Assembly (NCBI GenBank): GCA_016791085.1
Contig: JAEUNN010000100.1
Location: forward strand, 1 to 5,109
DNA length: 5,109 nucleotides
Source: Rhodocyclaceae bacterium
GTDB lineage: Bacteria; Pseudomonadota; Gammaproteobacteria; Burkholderiales; Rhodocyclaceae
Direction of reading: 5' to 3'
Shown here: positions 1-3,821 of the stretch, one piece after another
Layout of the letters: every line of letters begins with the position of its first letter
How positions within the stretch are numbered: the stretch's first letter is position 1
Made by a program: the position numbers and the translations under genes
The notes under the pieces: generated by a model
What the model saw: only the letters and a program-made list of their open reading frames with translations
What the model was told of the DNA's origin: nothing
The model's database searches: none

Positions 1-37
1 ATGCCGATGACACCATCCGTCGCGCCACGAAAACCCG

Positions 38-697
38 CTATTCTACAGCGAGCCGCAAGGCTGCCGCACAGGCCGGGGGAGCGACCGCCAGCGCCAGCAC
101 CGAACAGGCGCCGAGCAGCAGGAAATTCGCGGCCGGCCCCGGAAAGGCATGCACGGCGCCCGCGCCGAACACCAGCACCGGCACGAACAGCGGCAGTACC
201 AGCAAGGCGAGCAACACGTTCTCGCCGCGCACGCCCAGCGTGAGTGCGGCGCCTATGCTGCCGATCAGCGTGAGCGCCGGCGAACCGAGCGCCAACGATA
301 GGGCCAGCGTGAGCGTGGCGCCTTGCGTCAGGTCAAATTGCACGGCCAGCACCGGCGACAGCAGCACCAGCGGCAGGCCGGTGGTGAGCCAGTGCGCGCA
401 GGCCTTGCCGGCCACCAGTATGAGCGGCGATTCGGGCACCAGCAGCAGCTGTTCCAGTGTGCCGTCGGCATGGTCCGACGCAAACAGGCGCGGCAGCGAC
501 AACAGCGTGGCGAGCAGCCCGGCCACCCATTGCACGCCGGAACATAGTTCGCGCAGACGCTCGGGTTCCGGGCCCACGGCGAGCGGAAACAGGCTCACCA
601 CGATCACGAAAAACGCCAGCGTATTGAGCACGTCGCCGCGGCGGTGCCAGGTAAGCAGCAGTTCACGCCGCAATATGCAGTGGAAGTGGTTCAGCAC
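38..697 (-). CDS. ccmB: Heme exporter subunit CcmB (cytochrome c maturation System I)
   Basis: CcmB is an inner-membrane subunit of the CcmABC(D) transporter-like complex. With the CcmA ATPase it drives release of heme-loaded CcmE for cytochrome c assembly on the periplasmic side. The 219-residue product matches the usual length of about 220. It is very hydrophobic, with several membrane segments. Two stretches resemble the family strongly: FPLAVGPEP at residues 37-45, after the first membrane helix, and DHADGTLEQLLL at 75-86. The start is GTG at 697-695; the frame has no ATG after this point, and the next upstream ATG lies deep inside ccmA. The GTG overlaps the ccmA stop by 7 bases and has no clear Shine-Dalgarno sequence, so translational coupling to ccmA is likely. 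The stop is TAG at 40-38. ccmC would be expected next but lies beyond base 1. The mature protein has no internal methionine. Family assignment is confident; the exact start is slightly less so. Confidence 0.95.
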   Translation of the reverse strand: MLNHFHCILRRELLLTWHRRGDVLNTLAFFVIVVSLFPLAVGPEPERLRELCSGVQWVAGLLATLLSLPRLFASDHADGTLEQLLLVPESPLILVAGKACAHWLTTGLPLVLLSPVLAVQFDLTQGATLTLALSLALGSPALTLIGSIGAALTLGVRGENVLLALLVLPLFVPVLVFGAGAVHAFPGPAANFLLLGACSVLALAVAPPACAAALRLAVE

Positions 698-1344
698 GGC
701 GGGTCCAGCGCCAGTTCGTCCCAACGGCTGCCCAGGCGCAAGGGCTGGTGGGAAGTGATCAGCAAGGCCTTGCCGGCGGCCAGATGGGAGTCGAGCAGGG
801 CTTCCAGCCAGTCGACGGCGGATACGTCGAGCGCCGCCAGCGGCTCGTCCAGCACCCACAGCGTGGCGTCGCGCGAATTGAGCAGGCGCGCCATATGCAC
901 CCGGCGGCGCTGGCCCTGCGACAGGCTGCGCGCGGGCAGATCGACGCGATCGCCCAGTCCCACCTCGTCCAAGGCCTTGAAACAGGCCGCGTCATCCGCC
1001 GGCCGGCCGGACAGGGCCAGCGCCAGCGCCAGGTTTTCGATTGCCGACAGTTCTTCCTTGAGCGCCGGCGGATGGCCTACATAAGCCAGTTCGCGCGCGT
1101 AGGCTTCGCGGTTTTTGTGGATGTCCGCGCCGCGCCAGCAAATTTCGCCGGATTCTGCGCGCGCCAGCCCGCACACCGTACGCAGCAGCGTGGTTTTGCC
1201 GCAGCCATTGGCGCCGCGCACGAACAGGGCGCGGCCGGGCTCGAGTGCGAAGGACAGATCGGCGAACAGACGCCGCTCACCGCGGCGCACGCACAGTTGG
1301 CGTACTTGCAGCAGCAGGTCCGGAGGCTTGGGGGGCGCGGGCAT
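691..1344 (-). CDS. ccmA: Heme exporter ATP-binding subunit CcmA
   Basis: CcmA is the cytoplasmic ABC ATPase of the cytochrome c maturation complex, paired with CcmB and CcmC. The 217-residue product is close to the family length of about 205-215. The ABC motifs appear in order: Walker A GANGCGKT at residues 44-51 (Lys50), the signature LSQGQRRRV at 141-149, Walker B LWVLDEP at 162-168 with catalytic Glu167, the D-loop at 170-173, and the switch histidine His199 in TSHQ. The Q-loop region YVGHPPALKEELSAIENL (88-105) is CcmA-like; Pro92 sits where some CcmA proteins have Gln, a position I recall as variable in the family. The start is ATG at 1344-1342. An in-frame TAA lies only four codons upstream (1356-1354), and the next GTG inside would cut the first beta strand. 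No Shine-Dalgarno sequence is visible. The last codons overlap ccmB. Confidence 0.97.
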   Translation of the reverse strand: MPAPPKPPDLLLQVRQLCVRRGERRLFADLSFALEPGRALFVRGANGCGKTTLLRTVCGLARAESGEICWRGADIHKNREAYARELAYVGHPPALKEELSAIENLALALALSGRPADDAACFKALDEVGLGDRVDLPARSLSQGQRRRVHMARLLNSRDATLWVLDEPLAALDVSAVDWLEALLDSHLAAGKALLITSHQPLRLGSRWDELALDPPC

Positions 1345-1352
1345 GGGGGCGG

Positions 1353-1358
1353 ATTATA
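1353..1358 (-). promoter_or_regulatory. Possible -10 element directly upstream of ccmA
   Basis: Read on the minus strand this is a perfect TATAAT, with only 8 bases between it and the ccmA ATG. In a region this GC-rich a chance consensus hexamer is unlikely but possible. A sigma70 start site about 6-8 bases downstream of -10 would fall at or beside the ATG, giving a leaderless or nearly leaderless mRNA; that fits the missing Shine-Dalgarno sequence. Against it, there is no good -35 at 16-18 bases (the sequence there reads about CCGAAT) and no extended TG motif. Treat this as a candidate only. Confidence 0.4.
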
Positions 1359-1428
1359 CGGGGCCGCCCGGCCGCATTCGGGGAAAGTCGCGCCGGCTGT
1401 GCGCCTGGACGCAAACCCGGGCGTCCCG

Positions 1429-1447
1429 CTCCTCACGAGGAGTCGTG
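1429..1447. repeat. Two overlapping, mutually exclusive short hairpins
   Basis: CTCCTC at 1429-1434 is an inverted copy of GAGGAG at 1437-1442. CACGA at 1434-1438 is an inverted copy of TCGTG at 1443-1447, with a GGAG loop. The two pairings share bases, so only one can form at a time. The site lies about 85 bases upstream of ccmA on its strand. It could be a leader structure or a protein site, or it may be chance in GC-rich DNA. Confidence 0.35.
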
Positions 1448-1461
1448 CACCGCAACAACGG

Positions 1462-1493
1462 GCCGGTTGTGGTAAGCACGCGACACACCCGGC
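1462..1493. repeat. Imperfect 10-bp inverted repeat with 12-base loop
   Basis: GCCGGTTGTG at 1462-1471 pairs with CACACCCGGC at 1484-1493 with a single mismatch (T1467 against C1488). Neither side has a following T-run, so it is not a typical intrinsic terminator. It lies about 120 bases upstream of ccmA on the minus strand and about 370 bases upstream of the HAD start. Its role is unknown. Confidence 0.4.
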
Positions 1494-1535
1494 GCAATAC
1501 CGCGTAGCGGCGGGCCCTCCATCTGCGGCGAAGTG

Positions 1536-1559
1536 TGGCAAATGTGTTGCCAAATGCAA
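1536..1559. promoter_or_regulatory. Overlapping dyads in an AT-richer patch, possible operator
   Basis: TGGCAA (1536-1541) and TTGCCA (1547-1552) form a perfect inverted repeat with a 5-base spacer. TTGC (1547-1550) and GCAA (1556-1559) form a second dyad sharing the right arm. CAAATG also occurs twice on the same strand, at 1539 and 1551, 12 bases apart. The patch is clearly less GC-rich than its surroundings. The spacing resembles binding sites of dimeric regulators, but I recognise no specific family. Confidence 0.35.
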
Positions 1560-1836
1560 TTCTGCGAGAAAACGCGGCGAGGCTTAAGCCAGAATTCGCG
1601 CTGTCCGATACGGGGGGCATGTGTTCGGCCTGCAGGCGCGCGCCAAATAAAGCGTCGAACCGGGCCATGGCACCCGTATCGTCGGAACCGCGACGCGTCC
1701 GGCATGGTGCCGCGCGCGAGTGCAGGGCGGTCCGTGAAGGGGATAACATTAACTACCCGTATATGTCCGCGGTGGAAGCTCGCCGCGTTCGCAGCATCCT
1801 GACCGCGCTGGGTCTGCAGAGCCGATCCACGCAAGG

Positions 1837-1853
1837 TTTGCGCCTGGCGCAAA
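1837..1853 (+). promoter_or_regulatory. Perfect 8-bp palindrome abutting the HAD ribosome binding site
   Basis: TTTGCGCC (1837-1844) and GGCGCAAA (1846-1853) are perfect inverted copies around a single T. In RNA this would fold as a 6- or 7-bp stem with a 5- or 3-base loop. Its last base is adjacent to the GAGGAGA Shine-Dalgarno at 1854-1860. It could modulate ribosome access as a hairpin or serve as a DNA operator; the sequence does not decide which. Confidence 0.45.
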
Positions 1854-1860
1854 GAGGAGA
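1854..1860 (+). promoter_or_regulatory. Ribosome binding site that fixes the HAD GTG start
   Basis: GAGGAGA lies 4 bases before a GTG at 1865. It decides that start over the in-frame ATG at 1763 and the more distant ATG at 1535, neither of which has a properly spaced Shine-Dalgarno. Confidence 0.8.
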
Positions 1861-1864
1861 TCCC

Positions 1865-2755
1865 GTGATCAGTGCGATTTCGGTCAAGCGGCCCGACCTG
1901 GTCGGCGGCCTGAGCGAGGTTGCGGATTATTACGACGGCTTCGTGATCGACCAGTGGGGCGTCATGCACGACGGGCGCACCGCTTACGACGGGGCGCCGG
2001 AATGTTTCCGCCGCCTCACCGAAATGGGCAAAACCATAGTGGTCGTCACGAATTCGGGCAAGCGTGCCGATTCCAACGTCGAGCGGCTGGCCGCGATGGG
2101 ATTTGCGCGCGACAGCTACCGCAGCGTGATCAGTTCCGGCGAGGTGCTGTGGCGCCATCTCGATGCGCGCATCGACCCGTTTTTCCGCGCCCTGGGGCGG
2201 CGCTGCCTGCTCATCGGCACGGGCGGCGACCAATCCATGGTGGATGGCCTGGCGATTGAACTCGTGGACAGTGTCGAACACTGCGATTTCATCCTGCTGG
2301 CCGGCATGGACGACAGCCGCCCGGCGGATTTTTACGAACACTGGCTCGAATACGGCAGCCGCCGCTACATGCCGCTGGTGTGCGCCAACCCGGACCTCGT
2401 GCGCATCGTGAATGGCGAACTGCGGCCGGGCTGCGGCGCGCTGGCGCACCGCTACGAATTGAACGGCGGCCCGCTGCGCTACATCGGCAAGCCTTACCCG
2501 GACATCTACTGGGCCTGCCGGCGCGAATTCCAGCGCGCCGGTGCGCGCCGCATCCTGGCCATAGGCGATTCGCTGATTCACGACGTGGCGGGCGGCGCCG
2601 AAGCCGGTTTCGATACGGCCTTCGTGCTTGGGGGCATACACAAGCCGGATTTTGCGGGTATTTCGGGCGACACCGCGACCATCGACCAGGTCGTTGAACT
2701 GGCGCGCAAAGAAGACGTGATGCCCGACTGGGCCTTGCCGCGACTTTGCTGGTAG
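1865..2755 (+). CDS. HAD superfamily subfamily IIA protein, DxWGV type
   Basis: The 296-residue product is a HAD-fold protein of subfamily IIA, like the group described as HAD-SF-IIA-hyp4; its substrate is unknown. Motif I is FVIDQWGVMHDG at residues 26-37 with nucleophile Asp29. Motif II is VVTNS at 60-64. Motif III is the lysine in IGKPYPDIY (Lys209). Motif IV is AIGDSLIHD at 232-240 with acidic Asp235 and Asp240. A cap domain lies between motifs II and III. The residue two after the nucleophile is Trp31, not the usual Asp acting as general acid/base; from memory this substitution is shared by the subfamily. The start is GTG at 1865 with a strong Shine-Dalgarno, placing motif I about 25 residues in as in relatives. 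The frame is open 110 codons further upstream, but that part looks non-coding. No signal peptide or membrane segment is seen, so it is probably cytoplasmic. A hairpin follows the stop directly. Confidence 0.9.
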   Translation: MISAISVKRPDLVGGLSEVADYYDGFVIDQWGVMHDGRTAYDGAPECFRRLTEMGKTIVVVTNSGKRADSNVERLAAMGFARDSYRSVISSGEVLWRHLDARIDPFFRALGRRCLLIGTGGDQSMVDGLAIELVDSVEHCDFILLAGMDDSRPADFYEHWLEYGSRRYMPLVCANPDLVRIVNGELRPGCGALAHRYELNGGPLRYIGKPYPDIYWACRREFQRAGARRILAIGDSLIHDVAGGAEAGFDTAFVLGGIHKPDFAGISGDTATIDQVVELARKEDVMPDWALPRLCW

Positions 2756-2790
2756 GCACGGCGCACGCCGGCGGCATGGCGCCGTGCGCC
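2756..2790 (+). terminator. Strong hairpin after the HAD stop, possible terminator
   Basis: GCACGGCGC (2756-2764) is a perfect inverted copy of GCGCCGTGC (2779-2787), starting one base after the TAG stop. An alternative 8-bp pairing, GGCGCACG (2760-2767) with CGTGCGCC (2783-2790), is also possible. The following bases are only mildly T-rich and contain no clean T-run, so this is not a textbook intrinsic terminator. It may instead be a 3' end stabiliser or one half of an attenuating pair before the DUF1178 gene. Confidence 0.4.
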
Positions 2791-2807
2791 TGCGGGCTTC
2801 TGTGTTA

Positions 2808-2832
2808 CCCTGTCGTTTCCCGTTTTACAGGG
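2808..2832 (+). repeat. Short inverted repeat upstream of the DUF1178 gene
   Basis: CCCTGT (2808-2813) and ACAGGG (2827-2832) are perfect 6-base inverted copies with a 13-base, pyrimidine-rich spacer containing TTTT. It lies in the 120-base gap between the HAD and DUF1178 genes, 43 bases before the DUF1178 ATG. It could be a regulator site or a weak hairpin. The same gap holds a tandem 8-base repeat (CGCAGCGC twice, 2850-2865). Confidence 0.3.
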
Positions 2833-2875
2833 CGGCTGTGCGGCGCGCACGCAGCGCCGCAGCGCCGCGCCGTCC

Positions 2876-3307
2876 ATGCTCGTCGTGAATCTGGTGTGCA
2901 GGCGCGGACACGCGTTCGAGGGCTGGTTCCGCTCCTCCGACGAGGTGACGAGCCAAATTTCTCAGGAACTCGTGTCCTGCCCGCTTTGTGGTGATCCGCA
3001 AGTTAGCCGCATGCCCTCGGCGCCGCACGTGGCGCGCAAATCCGCCACCACCCAGGACACCGGCCCGGCAGCGTCGCCCGACGCGCAGCGCGCGCGCGAA
3101 CTGTGGCTCGCGTTGCGCGGCCTCGCGGCCGGCGCCGAAAACGTGGGCGAGCGGTTTGCCGACGAGGCGCGCCGCATCCACTACGAAGAGGCGCCCAGGC
3201 GCCGCATACGCGGCAAAGCCAGCCTCGATCAGGCGCATGAATTGCTGGACGAAGGCATAGCCGTGCTGCCGCTGCCCGGCGTGGCCGACGAGGACCTGGA
3301 CAGCTGA
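2876..3307 (+). CDS. DUF1178 family protein with a probable zinc site
   Basis: The 143-residue product matches the proteobacterial DUF1178 family, whose function is unknown. The N-terminus MLVVNLVCRRGHAFEGWF is typical, and Cys8, His12 and the CPLC pair Cys35/Cys38 look like zinc-ribbon ligands. A variable, probably flexible linker covers about residues 50-75. The conserved C-terminal half reads NVGERFADEARRIHYEEA, then a block ending in LLDEGIAVLPLPG. Length and both ends agree with relatives, so the gene looks intact. The ATG at 2876 aligns with the family start, although no Shine-Dalgarno is visible before it. It is probably a soluble cytoplasmic protein. It sits 120 bases after the HAD gene on the same strand and converges on the 96-residue gene with a 22-base gap. 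Co-transcription with the HAD gene is possible but is weakened by the hairpin between them. Confidence 0.9.
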   Translation: MLVVNLVCRRGHAFEGWFRSSDEVTSQISQELVSCPLCGDPQVSRMPSAPHVARKSATTQDTGPAASPDAQRARELWLALRGLAAGAENVGERFADEARRIHYEEAPRRRIRGKASLDQAHELLDEGIAVLPLPGVADEDLDS

Positions 3308-3315
3308 CGCGAGCC

Positions 3316-3352
3316 GCCTGCGCGGATACTCAGTCTGCTGCCGCGCGCAGGC
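3316..3352. terminator. Hairpin between convergent genes, possible two-way terminator
   Basis: GCCTGCGCG (3316-3324) is a perfect 9-base inverted copy of CGCGCAGGC (3344-3352), with a 19-base loop. It starts 8 bases after the DUF1178 stop and covers the stop codon and last codons of the opposing 96-residue gene. Neither side is followed by a T-run, so the position between two gene ends is the main argument for a terminator role. Confidence 0.4.
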
Positions 3353-3620
3353 AAAGCTCGATGTGCGGCCCGGCGCCGGCCAGCGCCGCGTCCAGTTCGA
3401 ATACCCGCTCGATATGGCGATTGAAGGCGCGCTCGCGGTAGCGCTCCGCGTAATCCAGCGCGGCCGCAAGGTCGATGCGGCAACAACGCATGCCGCCCGT
3501 TGCGACCAGCCGCGCAGCCAGTTCCGCCGCCAGGTCCCCGGCATCCCACCAATGCGCCATGCTGCGCCAGGCCCTGCCGGTGGCGGCATCGGTTCCGCAA
3601 AGTTCTACGTATGGGCTCAT
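3330..3620 (-). CDS. Hypothetical 96-residue protein
   Basis: I do not recognise this protein, but it reads like a real one. An amphipathic helix-like stretch runs at about residues 50-80 with regular charged and aromatic residues (LDYAERYRERAFNRHIERVFELDAAL in part). The N-terminal third contains VELCGTDAATGRAW and a WW pair at 24-25. There are four cysteines (8, 46, 47, 90) without a clear metal motif. No signal peptide or membrane segment is seen, so it is likely a small soluble protein. The ATG at 3620 is the first possible start, because a TGA lies in frame two codons upstream. An AGGA sits 11 bases before the ATG, a longish but usable spacing. It converges with DUF1178 and diverges from the membrane oxidoreductase gene. 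Opposite-strand frames here look like shadows. Confidence 0.7.
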   Translation of the reverse strand: MSPYVELCGTDAATGRAWRSMAHWWDAGDLAAELAARLVATGGMRCCRIDLAAALDYAERYRERAFNRHIERVFELDAALAGAGPHIELCLRAAAD

Positions 3621-3642
3621 GGTTCAGTGTTTCCTGCAAATG

Positions 3643-3668
3643 GCGCCGGCCGCAATTTTGGCCGGCGC
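3643..3668. repeat. Perfect 9-bp inverted repeat in the divergent gap
   Basis: GCGCCGGCC (3643-3651) and GGCCGGCGC (3660-3668) are exact inverted copies around an AT-rich 8-base centre (gcaatttt). On the minus strand it ends 7 bases before the AGGA of the 96-residue gene, so in that transcript it would be a leader hairpin next to the ribosome binding site. As DNA it could be an operator for either divergent gene. On the plus strand it is followed by TTGGTAAG, not a T-run, so a terminator is unlikely. Confidence 0.5.
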
Positions 3669-3718
3669 TTGGTAAGCTTCGTACTGCTGGACCTGTCCTG
3701 ATCCATGCCATGCCATCC

Positions 3719-3732
3719 CGCGCGCAAGCGCG
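3719..3732 (+). repeat. Small hairpin with GCAA (GNRA) tetraloop upstream of the leader frame
   Basis: CGCGC (3719-3723) pairs with GCGCG (3728-3732) around a GCAA loop, a stable GNRA tetraloop form in RNA. It lies 24 bases before the AAGGAGG ribosome binding site. Just upstream, CCATG is repeated almost three times (3703-3716). This may be part of the 5' leader, or chance in GC-rich sequence. Confidence 0.3.
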
Positions 3733-3756
3733 ACGCTACACCGGCCAGCAATCTTG

Positions 3757-3763
3757 AAGGAGG
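3757..3763 (+). promoter_or_regulatory. Strong ribosome binding site for the 16-codon frame
   Basis: AAGGAGG lies 7 bases before the ATG at 3771. It is the best Shine-Dalgarno in the window, yet it does not serve the long gene directly: the ATG opens a 16-codon frame ending at the GTG of the fusion gene. Confidence 0.8.
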
Positions 3764-3770
3764 CGCCGTC

Positions 3771-3821
3771 ATGCCCGCAACACCTGCCGCGTGCGCGCCG
3801 GCGCGCCGCCGCGAGCCGTGA
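3771..3821 (+). CDS. 16-codon leader frame overlapping the fusion gene (or frameshifted start)
   Basis: The frame encodes MPATPAACAPARRREP and ends with TGA at 3819-3821. That stop overlaps the GTG at 3818 in a GTGA junction, the usual geometry for coupled translation. The ribosome binding site before it is ideal, whereas the GTG has none of its own. Two readings are possible. It may be a translated leader peptide that delivers ribosomes to the membrane oxidoreductase gene. Or a single-base insertion or deletion, real or from sequencing, has split one gene whose true start is the ATG. The peptide is Ala/Pro/Arg-rich and could pass as a cytoplasmic N-terminal tail before the first membrane helix. 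I cannot separate these from the sequence alone. Confidence 0.5.
   Translation: MPATPAACAPARRREP

Larger units (their letters stand above)
1345..1864. other. 520-base divergent intergenic region between ccmA and the HAD gene
   Basis: No convincing gene was found here. The minus-strand frame at 1354-1749 has start candidates without a ribosome binding site and uses codons (TTA, AGA, AGG, ACA) unlike the neighbours. The plus frame of the HAD gene stays open from 1535, but its upstream part does not look like protein. The region holds a short AT-richer patch at about 1531-1565 with overlapping dyads, two inverted repeats at 1429-1447 and 1462-1493, a second AT-rich patch at 1740-1765 (possible -10-like TAACAT or GTATAT without a good -35), and a palindrome touching the HAD ribosome binding site. 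No tRNA or known riboswitch was recognised. It probably contains both divergent promoters. Confidence 0.6.

Noticed and set aside
1..37. Start of ccmC on the minus strand (ATG at 16-14 or GTG at 28-26)
   Set aside because: ccmC is expected here from operon order, but only five to nine codons fall in the window, there is no clear ribosome binding site, and they cannot be matched to a CcmC N-terminus.
1531..1575. TTGCCA at 1547-1552 as a -35 element for the HAD gene
   Set aside because: Nothing resembling a -10 lies 16-18 bases downstream, and it would be about 300 bases from the start codon.
748..1587. Plus-strand frame of 279 codons opposite ccmA
   Set aside because: It is antisense to intact ABC ATPase motifs and has Gln/Arg/Ala-rich shadow composition.
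1354..1749. Minus-strand frame in the ccmA-HAD gap, possibly starting at 1668
   Set aside because: There is no ribosome binding site, it uses several codons rare in the neighbours (TTA, AGA, AGG, ACA), and no family is recognised. Non-coding is more likely.
1433..2641. Minus-strand frame of 402 codons opposite the HAD gene
   Set aside because: It is antisense to intact HAD motifs, with biased His/Arg/Gln/Ala composition and no domain; a shadow frame.
3703..3716. Almost three copies of CCATG, considered as a slippage-prone phase-variation tract
   Set aside because: Fewer than three full units, and the tract lies upstream of the start in no reading frame that matters; probably chance.
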